A stretch of 39,613 bases of DNA from Thermoplasmata archaeon (GCA_021802205.1 JAKAAT010000012.1:1-39613); one strand, 5' to 3'; counted from the first letter of the stretch, positions 18,612-28,231 are shown. The notes: a model not told the origin generated them from the letters alone. Numbers and translations: made by a program.

Positions 18612-20525
18612 ATGGTAAGATACCTCCCCCTGGGAAATGGTAGAATGTTACTGACATTTGATGAAGATTACAGGATAACAGACTTTTATTATTCAAAATA
18701 TGCATCTGAGAACCATTCAAGCGGTCATCCGTTTATGTACGGTATTTCTATTGATAACAATTTTTTGTGGTTAGATAGGAACCATTTAAAATTTATGGAT
18801 TATTTTGATCATACCATGGTGGGTACAGTATTTTATCCTATGTCTGGGATAGATTTTGAAAGTCGTGATATTGTGGATATTTACAAAAATATTTATATAA
18901 GACATATAAACATTTCAAACACGGGGAATACCAGAAGAAATATTAAATTCTTCTTTCATCAGAATTTCTATATTTACGGGAATGATATTGGAGATACGGC
19001 GGCTTTATATCCTGAGCTGGATGGCATTGTGCATTACAAAGAAAATAGATATTTTCTGGCATCTACCCTGGATGAAAATAATAAAACTATGGATCAGTAT
19101 GCTACAGGGGTAAAAGATACAGGTGTGTTAAAGGGGACATGGAAGGATGCTGAGGATAATGAACTATCCATGAATCCAGTTTCTATTGGATCTGTGGATT
19201 CAGTTTTACGCCATTCCGTGGATATCGATCCGGGTAAAAAGTTCTCGGTTTATTATTATATTGTTGCCGGAGAGAGCTATAAGGAAATATCACAGATAAA
19301 AGGCAATATAAATCTGGAATATTTAAAAAAGCTTGAGCGCAGAACAACAAATTATTGGGAGTTATGGTCTTCAAAAGTTACACCAAATCTTGATCCCGAT
19401 ACAAATGCACTGTTCAGGCGTTCTCTCTTCATTATTAAGAGCCATTCAAATATAATCGGTTCTATAGCGGCATCCTCGGATAGTGATATCCTAAAAATGA
19501 GCCATGACGGTTACTATTATGTGTGGCCCAGAGATGCCGCAGTTGCTGCTTATTCCCTCAGTATAGCAGGCCATTCCCAGACTGCCAGGCAGTTCTTCTC
19601 ACTTTCAACTTCACTTATTTCAAGCCAGGGGTATATGCAGCATAAATACAATATGGATGGGCATCTGGCAAGCAGCTGGCTTCCACATATTATGAGGGGA
19701 AAAGAGATATATCCCATACAGGAAGATGAAACCGCACTTCTGGTCTGGGTACTCTGGGAATACTTCAGAAAATACAATGATATAGGTTTCACTGCTCCCT
19801 TCTATGACGATCTTGTGATAAAAGCTGCAGAATTCATGACAGGATTTGTAAATGAAGATGGATTGCCAAGGGAATCATTTGATCTATGGGAAGAAAGGTA
19901 CGGAATACATGCATATACAGTATCGACCACATATGCTGCATTGAAAGCCGCATCACATTTTGCCGATGTTTTCGGAGATCAGGATCTCTCAAAAAAATAC
20001 TCTGAGGCTGCCACAAGAATGTATAATGCATTCGAGGAGAAGTTTTACTCAGATGAATATGGAAGATATGCAAGGGCCATAATCGATGGAAAGCCAGATT
20101 TTACAGTAGATAGTGCCCTGTCATCCATTGTAATTTTTGGAATGAAAGACCCCAAAGATTCCAGGGTTGTCAGCACCATGGAAGCTATCATGGAAAAACT
20201 CTGGGTTAACGGTGTGGGGGGTATAGCAAGATACGAAAATGACAACTACATGAGAATAAAGGACGACGTTAATGTGCCAGGAAACCCATGGATAATTACA
20301 ACACTGTGGATGGCAAGATATTTCATGAAGGCAGGTGATCTCGAGAGGGGATGGTCACTGATAGAATGGGTGAAGTCTCACAGACAAAAATCCGGAATAT
20401 TTTCTGAACAGATAAATCCCTATACAGGTCAACCACATTCTGTATCACCGCTGATATGGAGTCATGCTGAGCTTGTGATAACATTGCTTGAGTATTCAGC
20501 TTATACGCAGAATAAGAAAATATGA
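18612..20525 (+). CDS. GH15 glucoamylase (glucan 1,4-alpha-glucosidase-like)
   Basis: Sheet-type N-terminal domain then (alpha/alpha)6 domain: HDGYYYVWPRDAAVAAYSL, LPRESFDLWEERYGIHAYTVSTTYAAL, PYTGQPHSVSPLIWSHAELV. Confidence 0.92.
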   Translation: MVRYLPLGNGRMLLTFDEDYRITDFYYSKYASENHSSGHPFMYGISIDNNFLWLDRNHLKFMDYFDHTMVGTVFYPMSGIDFESRDIVDIYKNIYIRHINISNTGNTRRNIKFFFHQNFYIYGNDIGDTAALYPELDGIVHYKENRYFLASTLDENNKTMDQYATGVKDTGVLKGTWKDAEDNELSMNPVSIGSVDSVLRHSVDIDPGKKFSVYYYIVAGESYKEISQIKGNINLEYLKKLERRTTNYWELWSSKVTPNLDPDTNALFRRSLFIIKSHSNIIGSIAASSDSDILKMSHDGYYYVWPRDAAVAAYSLSIAGHSQTARQFFSLSTSLISSQGYMQHKYNMDGHLASSWLPHIMRGKEIYPIQEDETALLVWVLWEYFRKYNDIGFTAPFYDDLVIKAAEFMTGFVNEDGLPRESFDLWEERYGIHAYTVSTTYAALKAASHFADVFGDQDLSKKYSEAATRMYNAFEEKFYSDEYGRYARAIIDGKPDFTVDSALSSIVIFGMKDPKDSRVVSTMEAIMEKLWVNGVGGIARYENDNYMRIKDDVNVPGNPWIITTLWMARYFMKAGDLERGWSLIEWVKSHRQKSGIFSEQINPYTGQPHSVSPLIWSHAELVITLLEYSAYTQNKKI

Positions 20526-20768
20526 TTTTATGCAGGTAATTGCTAAAAGGAACAAAACTGCAAATGAAAAACTAACATTAATACCTTATTCCCCATAGTC
20601 AAAAGTGTTTTATATGAATATACAGTTGAGAAATTCTATAAAATAACGAAATACTGTTTTTAATGAATTTTTTACCCTTTTCATGAAGAATTTTGAGAAA
20701 AGGCAATTTATAGTAATGTAGCATTGAAAATGCTTTAATTCTTATATACAAATTTATGATTTCATGTC

Positions 20769-21083
20769 ATGGTTTTAAACATAATTCCTGATGAGCTATC
20801 AGAAATGATGAACAAAAATGAATGCGTAATCATCGATGTCAGGGAGCAGTTTGAATACGAATCTGGACATATAGATGGTTCAGTTCTGGTACCAATGTAT
20901 GATATCTTTAATGATATTTCCCTGATAAAAAAGTATAAAGATAAAAAAATAGTCCTTGTATGCAGCTCCGGCCACAGAAGTTATTATACCGGCAAATTTC
21001 TTGAAGAAAATGGACTTGAAAATGTCTATAATCTCTACAACGGATTATATGGCTGGGAAATAGAAGAAAAACCATTGGTTTAA
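20769..21083 (+). CDS. Rhodanese-like domain protein (single domain)
   Basis: CVIIDVREQFEYESGHIDGSVLVPM...IVLVCSSGHRSYYTGKFLEENGLENVYNLYNGLYGWE; active-site loop CSSGHRS. Confidence 0.92.
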   Translation: MVLNIIPDELSEMMNKNECVIIDVREQFEYESGHIDGSVLVPMYDIFNDISLIKKYKDKKIVLVCSSGHRSYYTGKFLEENGLENVYNLYNGLYGWEIEEKPLV

Positions 21084-21088
21084 ATAAT

Positions 21089-21149
21089 GTGCCACCACCT
21101 TTCGACATTGCTGATGGGACTACATCAGCATTTTATCGGGTTGTGACAC
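21089..21149. repeat. 61-bp imperfect palindrome (possible MITE/solo IS end, or hairpin)
   Basis: Left arm GTGCCACCACCTTTCGACATTGCTGATG; reverse complement of right arm GTGTCACAACCCGATAAAATGCTGATG; core GCTGATG/CATCAGC perfect, outer 11 nt 9/11 identical. Confidence 0.6.
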
Positions 21150-21227
21150 TCTCACTTTATAAATTAATTATTTATTCTTATGTATTTATTATTTATAGTA
21201 TTTTCGTTTTGGATGAGACCTATTGAA

Positions 21228-22073
21228 TTATTCGCCTTCAATATCTGCATAGGTATTTTTTGCTTTTTTATTACTATATGATATTAAAATAAACACTGTA
21301 ACAACCATTATTGCTATATAAATAAATTCGAATTCCAGTGGTATGATATAACGAATGGAAATAAAGAACAAAAAGCCGATTAATAGTCCAGGAATTACCG
21401 AAAATGATCCTATTGTATTATCATTATTTTTGCTGTTACTTGCATACAGCCAGTATATAGCTGCTATTACAGAAACGGCAAAACCTGCAGAAATCTCTGT
21501 GGAAAATGGGAGGGTTAATTTGTAAAGAGGAAGATATGTCTGATAACCGTTTTTGAAGAGTGAAATTATTGAGGCATATTCGGCCAGCCAGACATAACTA
21601 TAACTGGTAAAATATGAACTTGTGGTGATGGCAATATTTCCTATTTTCATATACGCCAAGGTAGCCATCTGCATCAATAACATACCTGAAGCTGTAAGGT
21701 AATATGATATCAGCTTCCCGAATGTTTTAGATAAGATTCCCTCAATGATGAAGAGCAAAATTAGGAGTATTATTGCTGTAAAAATCAGTTTTCTGGATAC
21801 TGGCACATCGGGAAGATAGGAAAAATATGTTACTACTATAGGACTATGTACAAAAAGAGTTTTGAGATAAAACAGTAGAATAACTAGAAGAGTTAACAAA
21901 AGTATTAGAATTCCATACAATCTTATAAATTTCGATAAAAGAAATAATATGGTAAAAATTACAACGAAATATACTACAGTCACAGTGAGTATTAACTCTC
22001 TTGTAGCGAAAAGCATTATAAAATCAGGAATAAATATCAAAGCGCTTACAAGTATGGTTTGTAATCTATTCAT
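21228..22073 (-). CDS. Polytopic membrane protein, distal gene of the MoxR-DUF58 operon
   Basis: 281 aa with multiple hydrophobic segments; follows the DUF58 gene with 1 nt spacing. Confidence 0.8.
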   Translation of the reverse strand: MNRLQTILVSALIFIPDFIMLFATRELILTVTVVYFVVIFTILFLLSKFIRLYGILILLLTLLVILLFYLKTLFVHSPIVVTYFSYLPDVPVSRKLIFTAIILLILLFIIEGILSKTFGKLISYYLTASGMLLMQMATLAYMKIGNIAITTSSYFTSYSYVWLAEYASIISLFKNGYQTYLPLYKLTLPFSTEISAGFAVSVIAAIYWLYASNSKNNDNTIGSFSVIPGLLIGFLFFISIRYIIPLEFEFIYIAIMVVTVFILISYSNKKAKNTYADIEGE

Positions 22074-22074
22074 C

Positions 22075-23367
22075 TTATGAGGCCCCCTTATTCATACTTC
22101 TTCCATAATTATATTCAAACATTATTTTCGGCAGCATATTTTTCTTATTCACGTACACGCATCTTATACCTCTATTTCTTATTGCATTGACAGTTCTTCT
22201 GACCCGGTTAATTTCCTTGAATTGTGAATTCCTGATAAGCAAATCTTCAAAGTCCCCATTTGGACTGCAATCATAATAAGATTCATGGTTAATAAGAAAA
22301 ACGGTGAGATTATTATAATAACTTAGTGCTTCAACGGAGTTTAATGAAGCAGTTATCAGAAAAAGCAAAACTTTTTTTTTCTGTTTTGTTTGTAGATATT
22401 TTATAGCATTTGCAGCGCTGAATCCCCCTGAAGGAATTATTGAAGAAACTTCTTTCTCAAGTCTATCAATGCCCTTACCTGAATTATCCGGTGGTATATA
22501 TGTATGTATATTATCAGAGTATAACAAAAATCCTACACTATCCCTGTTTTTTATCATAAAATATGATGAATTTATTATATCAAGAACGGTCTTATCATAT
22601 ATTCTATCGGTAGACCCGTAATTCATGGATACGCTGTAGTCAATTATGAATATAGCAGTTATTTCACGCTCTTCTTCCATCTGTTTCACAAGGAGGTTGC
22701 TAGTACTCCCATCGTATCTTGACCAAACAATAAATCTAGGGTCGTCATCGTAGGTATAAGGTCTTATTCCGTACAGGTTATATCCCTGGCCAATTTTATG
22801 AGAATAGTGGTTTCCAAAGGTATATAAAAAACTGGAGATCATTTCACTCCTGCTTGATTTTATATCACTCATTGAGGGAGATATTTTTATTTCCATTTTA
22901 CTCAAAAAGGTTTTTTCTATGGATGATATATGGAAAATATCCGATATCCTTATTTTTATATTCCCAAAATCATATCTGCCTATATATCTGGGAACTATCC
23001 AGTATTCTAAATTATAGTATCCATTTGCGGGAATTGTAATATTCCCTCCAGTATTTCCGGAAATTTCAAGAATGTCTATGCCCTCGTCGAAAAAATGTAT
23101 TGTTACAGGATATTTATTAGTATTTTTGAAATTAAGCGTAATTTTAAATTTTCTATTTTTCCTGAAATTCGTGGTATCAGAAATTCGTCTTACTGAGATT
23201 CCTGAAATAGTTTTTGAACCAGAGATATTAAAATAGATAACTTCGAAGGCAACGGTAAAAAATAATAATATTACCAATATAATATAATACTTATACCCTA
23301 AAAGAAGGGATTCAACAATTCCGTAAGTTAATAATGCAAGTATTGCATAGCCAGGCCTTCGAATCAT
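22075..23367 (-). CDS. DUF58 family protein (N-terminal TM plus vWA-like domain)
   Basis: YDDDPRFIVWSRYDGSTSNLLVKQMEEEREITAIFIIDYSVSMNYGS; matches DUF58 signature (R.Y..gD..R.I.W..sAR...L.vk....E) with MIDAS-like DxSxS. Confidence 0.92.
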   Translation of the reverse strand: MIRRPGYAILALLTYGIVESLLLGYKYYIILVILLFFTVAFEVIYFNISGSKTISGISVRRISDTTNFRKNRKFKITLNFKNTNKYPVTIHFFDEGIDILEISGNTGGNITIPANGYYNLEYWIVPRYIGRYDFGNIKIRISDIFHISSIEKTFLSKMEIKISPSMSDIKSSRSEMISSFLYTFGNHYSHKIGQGYNLYGIRPYTYDDDPRFIVWSRYDGSTSNLLVKQMEEEREITAIFIIDYSVSMNYGSTDRIYDKTVLDIINSSYFMIKNRDSVGFLLYSDNIHTYIPPDNSGKGIDRLEKEVSSIIPSGGFSAANAIKYLQTKQKKKVLLFLITASLNSVEALSYYNNLTVFLINHESYYDCSPNGDFEDLLIRNSQFKEINRVRRTVNAIRNRGIRCVYVNKKNMLPKIMFEYNYGRSMNKGAS

Positions 23368-24320
23368 TGTGGTGCCTCTATTGATTTTACTATGGAATCT
23401 ATTACATTGTATATCATATTTCTATAGTCAGATTCGTAATCTATCATTGTTTCCGGGCGCAGAAGTAATCTATGATTTAGTATCTCTCTTGCCATGAATG
23501 TTACATCTTCGGGTATTACATATTCTCTGCCACTTAAAAGTGCATTTGCACGGGCTGCCTGAAGATATTTAACAGCTGTACGTGTACTGGCCCCAACGAA
23601 TACCATATCCGAATCCCGTGTTTTGCGTATTATGTTTATAATATATTGAATAATATCCTCATTAACGTACACGTTTTCAACCATGTTTCTGAAATCCAGA
23701 ATTACATCAGAATCCAGTTTATTATATATCATAGCACTGTTCTTATACACAGTATTAAGTATTCTTATCTCTGCATCACGATCAGGATAATCTAGGTAAT
23801 ATCTAAAAAGGAAACGATCCATAAGGGCCTCTGCCAGAGGAAATGTTCCTTCCTGTTCTATTGGATTTTGAGTTGCAATGACCATAAATGGTGAGGGCAA
23901 TCTGGAGGTGATGCCGTAGACTGAAACCTGTTTCTCCTCCATAGCCTCAAGGAGAGCAGATTGAACCTTAGGTGGAGTCCTGTTTATTTCATCCGCCAGA
24001 ACTATGTTAGAAAATATTGGACCTTCCCTGAATTCCATCTTCCGGTCTTCTGGATTGAAAACCATATTTCCAGTTATATCAGATGGGAGCATATCTGGTG
24101 TAAATTGAATTCTTTTGAAACGAATACCCATATGCTTTGAAAATTCGGATGCAAGCATAGTTTTAGCCAGACCTGGGACACTTTCCAGCAGGATATGATT
24201 GCTGGTAAATAATGAAATTAGCATGAACCGTACTATCCTCCTGGAACCTATGACTTTTTCATCGATGGATGATTCTATATTTCGGGCTATATCCCTCACT
24301 GTTTTTCCTTCTTCTTCCAT
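23364..24320 (-). CDS. MoxR family AAA+ ATPase
   Basis: HILLESVPGLAKTMLASEFSKHMGIRFKRIQFTPDMLPSDITG...VLADEINRTPPKVQSALLEAMEEKQV...MVIATQNPIEQEGTFPLAEALMDRFLFRYYLDYP. Confidence 0.97.
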   Translation of the reverse strand: MEEEGKTVRDIARNIESSIDEKVIGSRRIVRFMLISLFTSNHILLESVPGLAKTMLASEFSKHMGIRFKRIQFTPDMLPSDITGNMVFNPEDRKMEFREGPIFSNIVLADEINRTPPKVQSALLEAMEEKQVSVYGITSRLPSPFMVIATQNPIEQEGTFPLAEALMDRFLFRYYLDYPDRDAEIRILNTVYKNSAMIYNKLDSDVILDFRNMVENVYVNEDIIQYIINIIRKTRDSDMVFVGASTRTAVKYLQAARANALLSGREYVIPEDVTFMAREILNHRLLLRPETMIDYESDYRNMIYNVIDSIVKSIEAPQ

Positions 24321-24784
24321 TCGTTATACACCTCTTCGTTAACTATCGACATTTTCAAACTTTTCATGCTATCCACATCTGCTAGGATTTGTTTGAGACA
24401 TTTATTTTTCATATTTTCGGCGTGTTTTACAACTTTTTTATTTGTAGAGAAACGCAGTTGTGCGCTGTATTTTCCATATTTTTTCACAGTTGCCCGATAA
24501 TCCTTCATTAGAATAGCCATTTTATCCACATCACTATCTATACTGTTTAGAAATGTAGAAAAATCTCCGGACTGTATTAATTTTATTTCCTTTAAGAAAT
24601 CGGTCTGATCTATATGTAAATCAACCTTATGTATAATTTCCTGATCATCGGATTTCTTAAACTTGCGCGAATGAACTGTGATGATAAATGTAAGTATGAC
24701 CAAAATTACCATGGGGTAAAAAAATTTTATACTGGTATGATAGTCTATAAATAGTTTTAAAATATCAATTCCCAACAGATTCAC
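24296..24784 (-). CDS. Hypothetical single-TM protein in the MoxR operon
   Basis: 162 aa; N-terminal TM (FFYPMVILVILTFIITVHS) then a charged, probably helical cytoplasmic domain; overlaps both neighbours. Confidence 0.75.
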   Translation of the reverse strand: MNLLGIDILKLFIDYHTSIKFFYPMVILVILTFIITVHSRKFKKSDDQEIIHKVDLHIDQTDFLKEIKLIQSGDFSTFLNSIDSDVDKMAILMKDYRATVKKYGKYSAQLRFSTNKKVVKHAENMKNKCLKQILADVDSMKSLKMSIVNEEVYNEWKKKEKQ

Positions 24785-25340
24785 CGTTATAAAATAATTT
24801 CATTAAATCCATGTAATTATAAACATCCTTTACAGGATTTATTAATTCTTTTTCATCCATCTCTCCCCAGTTATAATTTCCAAATCTTGCAACTTCATAA
24901 AAATTAAAATAAAAAAGGCCTATTTTTTTAATAGCATAGAATCTGTTATTTTCTTCTGTTTTTACCGGTTCCTTGGATTCATCGATCCCAGTTTTCCCTT
25001 TATATTTAGATGTTTCAATAACTGTTTTAATTACAACATTATCTGTTCTATCCGTCAATGATTCCTCTTTGTCGAATTTGATACCTAAATTTTCAAGTTC
25101 TCCCATTATAAAATCACGGTTGGAACTGTAACTTGGAGCACCGAAGTACCTACTATAGTCCTTTTTCAGGTTTGAAAAACTATATATTATTGCTTCTCTC
25201 CTCTGGTTATTGCCGATCATCCTGCGCATTTCCTTTATTATCGGTATATCATCCACTGTCTTGACTTTTAGAACCGTTTTTTCCTTTGATTTATCTGTCA
25301 AAATTTTATTTGTATTTTTTTTGAATAACATTAACATCAC
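24765..25340 (-). CDS. DUF4129-like soluble protein in the MoxR operon
   Basis: RREAIIYSFSNLKKDYSRYFG...RDFIMGELENLGI...LFYFNFYEVARFGNYNWGEMDEKEL resembles the DUF4129 pattern (R.Avi.aY..l...l......TP.Ef...l...lt.lFE.ARYG...). Confidence 0.6.
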   Translation of the reverse strand: MMLMLFKKNTNKILTDKSKEKTVLKVKTVDDIPIIKEMRRMIGNNQRREAIIYSFSNLKKDYSRYFGAPSYSSNRDFIMGELENLGIKFDKEESLTDRTDNVVIKTVIETSKYKGKTGIDESKEPVKTEENNRFYAIKKIGLFYFNFYEVARFGNYNWGEMDEKELINPVKDVYNYMDLMKLFYNGESVGN

Positions 25341-26995
25341 TCCTCTGAATAATTTCCCTTAACTGATATGCTATAGGCATGCACATAAATTTGTATTGGT
25401 GGTTTCCCAGAAAATCCATAACCATCATAGGGGCTGATCACCATATTTAATGATATATTTCCGGATGTGATTATTACAGGATTTGTAAGATTAAAGTCAT
25501 TATTTACAATGGATATTTTTGAAACATTATATGAGCCCGAATTAATTTCTAATTTTGCTAAGGTTCCATTATATGTAAATTTTTCAAGCTGGAATCCGAC
25601 TATTAGCTGGCTGGTATTTGTGGAGCCAGTAAAGTTTAGATATAAGTTCGTGAGTTTAGTAGATACTGTGCCGTTCATTATAAATCTGTGATTAAAAATA
25701 TTTACTGTTATATTATATGAAGGATATTCCCTGCTGAGACTTATATTTTTTGTATCGATCACTGTTCCATTAATAAATACGTTTAACTGATATTTACCCG
25801 AAGTTGCCCTGTACGTTCCATTATTTGTATAGTTCCCCATATTGGAAATTGAATAAGTATAGGAATTAACATTTCCAGTGATGTTGACAGAGATGATATA
25901 AGCCTTTATGAATTCAATATGAGTACCATTACCGGTAAAATGTATTGTGAAATTCTTATCGACAAAATTTTTATTTGAGTATGAAAAACTGTATATTCCG
26001 GCTGGAACCGAATAATTATAATACGTGCCTGTTGCATTGCAGATAGTTTTTAAACTGGTTATATTGAAAATGCCACCCTGACCGGCAAGTGTGGATTTAT
26101 TTACCGATGCACTGTTATTTAATGGTTGTTCACTCTCTAATTGTATAGTCTCGTCAAAGGTCTCTCTTTTATGCATATTAAACGTGATTGTTTTGCTATG
26201 ATTGGCATTGTTGTATATAACTGTACTAGAATTATAATATAACGTATATGCATTCATGCTATAATTCCCTGAATAATACAGGGTCATATTAGCTCCTCCA
26301 GTAGTGTTAGTAAAGCCCTTGTAACAGTAAAGCTCCCCGTCTTCTTTAATAAAAACAATAAATGTCGTATTTGAAAGATTTTTACCTAACTGAAGGGCAA
26401 CATTATTCATAGAAGTTGATGTTATATTGTTCACGCCCATGTACCCGGAAATACCAGCATCCGTTAAATATGGTATAGTTCTTGAAATATTAATGTTATT
26501 ATCTTCAATAGATGTCTCATTTCCAAGGGATGATATTCCGTTACCAATACTCAATTTAGGGTTAAGATTGACATTTTCAGTTAAGTTTCGATCCAGGTCA
26601 ATAGATTTTGTTTCATTATAAAATGCGGGTGATGAAAAGGACATCGAATAATTCCCCTCTGGTAGAGAAATTTTATAGGTGCCGTTCTGACTATAATTTA
26701 GTTCCATAGACATTGTTGAATTTTTTATAATAATAATGCCATGGATGGATTTATTATTAATAAAATTAGATACGTTGCCTGATAAAGTAAAATTTTTATT
26801 TGAGATAACCAACGGAGGAACTTTTGAGCTGTTTGTATTACCTGTACTATTACCCACACCGGTGCCATTACCGTGCCCGCCGTTTAAGAGTCTATCAACC
26901 GGGGTATGCCCGGGATATGATATGTTTGCACCTCCAAATACTATTATTACGAGAAGCGCACTGACTACCATGGCAAATAAAATTTTATGATTCAA
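25337..26995 (-). CDS. Large exported, Asn/Ser/Thr-rich (sequon-dense) surface protein with carboxypeptidase-regulatory/PEGA-like modules
   Basis: N-terminal signal/anchor ILFAMVVSALLVIIVFGGANI; at least 12 N-x-S/T sequons in the first ~150 residues; modules such as NGTYKISLPEGNYSMSFSSPAFYNETKSIDL. Confidence 0.85.
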   Translation of the reverse strand: MNHKILFAMVVSALLVIIVFGGANISYPGHTPVDRLLNGGHGNGTGVGNSTGNTNSSKVPPLVISNKNFTLSGNVSNFINNKSIHGIIIIKNSTMSMELNYSQNGTYKISLPEGNYSMSFSSPAFYNETKSIDLDRNLTENVNLNPKLSIGNGISSLGNETSIEDNNINISRTIPYLTDAGISGYMGVNNITSTSMNNVALQLGKNLSNTTFIVFIKEDGELYCYKGFTNTTGGANMTLYYSGNYSMNAYTLYYNSSTVIYNNANHSKTITFNMHKRETFDETIQLESEQPLNNSASVNKSTLAGQGGIFNITSLKTICNATGTYYNYSVPAGIYSFSYSNKNFVDKNFTIHFTGNGTHIEFIKAYIISVNITGNVNSYTYSISNMGNYTNNGTYRATSGKYQLNVFINGTVIDTKNISLSREYPSYNITVNIFNHRFIMNGTVSTKLTNLYLNFTGSTNTSQLIVGFQLEKFTYNGTLAKLEINSGSYNVSKISIVNNDFNLTNPVIITSGNISLNMVISPYDGYGFSGKPPIQIYVHAYSISVKGNYSEE

Positions 26996-27337
26996 TATAA
27001 AAACTATATAAAATGTGTTTATAAATATTTCTATTACAAAACCTTATTATTTTTGATTGGATAAATTGATGAAAAAACTATTTGCAGGGAAGTATGATTA
27101 ATTATATGGAGAAGTTCAAATTGTTACAATATCTGAAAATTTTGCATTGTAAGAATTTATATAATAAATCTCTGATATATTTTATTATATGTATGTTATT
27201 TTTGAGATAAAATAGGAAATTATATTATTTTTTTATAGTCCTTATTTAGAATCAAGTATAAGTGGCGTATTATGAGTTTGTGTGTAATATTCTATTGGAT
27301 TTCCCTTAATTATTATATATGGCTGTATGATTACTAA

Positions 27338-28231
27338 TTGATGAAGTTTTTAGCCTTCTTCGGTCATCTTAATATTGATGTAAGTATCAGTGTAAATACC
27401 CTGCCCAAACCTGGAGAGGCACAGGGAATAAGAGATTTAAAAGAACAATTTGCAGGCACTGCCGGCAATTTTGCATATGTTGCCAACTCACTGGGTCTTG
27501 AATTTGACCTGTACTCAGTGGCTGGAGGATCCTCACATATTCAATATATAGAGCAATTAAAAAAACTTGGTATAGATATAGAACATGTAAATATAATCCC
27601 GGATAAAATGGGACCAATATGCTATATACCATCAGATGGGAGGGAGCAAATGGCATACATGTTTCAGGGGCCCATGGATGACTGGGAACCATCAAAATAT
27701 TTTAGTTACAATAACTATAAGTATATCAATATCGGCACCGGCCCCGTTAAAGAGTATATGAAAATAGTTGGGGAGGAAAAAAGCGCAAATATTACATTTG
27801 ATCCTGGGCAGGAAATCTGGTATACGTATTCAAAAGAAAATGCCAAGTATATGGTTGACCACAGCCATATGATCATCATGAATAAAAAAGAGTTTGATCA
27901 CCTCAAGGAGATGATTGATATGGATGATAGAGACATTAACAGGATAGTAAAGCGCATAGTAATAACTGATGGAGCAAATGGTGCAATGTTAATGGAAAAC
28001 GGCAGTTATTTAAGGATACCTGGATTTCCTGCAGAACATGTTAATGATACAGTAGGGGCTGGTGATTCATTTAGGGCTGGTTTATATACAGCCTTATATC
28101 ATGGAATGGATATTAAAAATTCTATCATGTTCGGCAATATTACTGCCGCCAGAGCTATTGAAAATAATATTAGCCAGTTTCACTTAGCATTCCAAGATGT
28201 TTCAAATATTCTTTCAGGGCTCAAAATGTGA
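27338..28231 (+). CDS. PfkB family carbohydrate/nucleoside kinase
   Basis: GHLNIDVSISVNTLPKPGEAQGIRDLKEQFAGTAGNFAYVANSLG and C-terminal NDTVGAGDSFRAGLYTAL. Confidence 0.92.
   Translation: MMKFLAFFGHLNIDVSISVNTLPKPGEAQGIRDLKEQFAGTAGNFAYVANSLGLEFDLYSVAGGSSHIQYIEQLKKLGIDIEHVNIIPDKMGPICYIPSDGREQMAYMFQGPMDDWEPSKYFSYNNYKYINIGTGPVKEYMKIVGEEKSANITFDPGQEIWYTYSKENAKYMVDHSHMIIMNKKEFDHLKEMIDMDDRDINRIVKRIVITDGANGAMLMENGSYLRIPGFPAEHVNDTVGAGDSFRAGLYTALYHGMDIKNSIMFGNITAARAIENNISQFHLAFQDVSNILSGLKM

Noticed and set aside
20720-20734. Short hairpin AGCATT-gaa-AATGCT upstream of the rhodanese gene
   Set aside because: Only 6 bp in AT-rich sequence; could be an operator but is within chance expectation.
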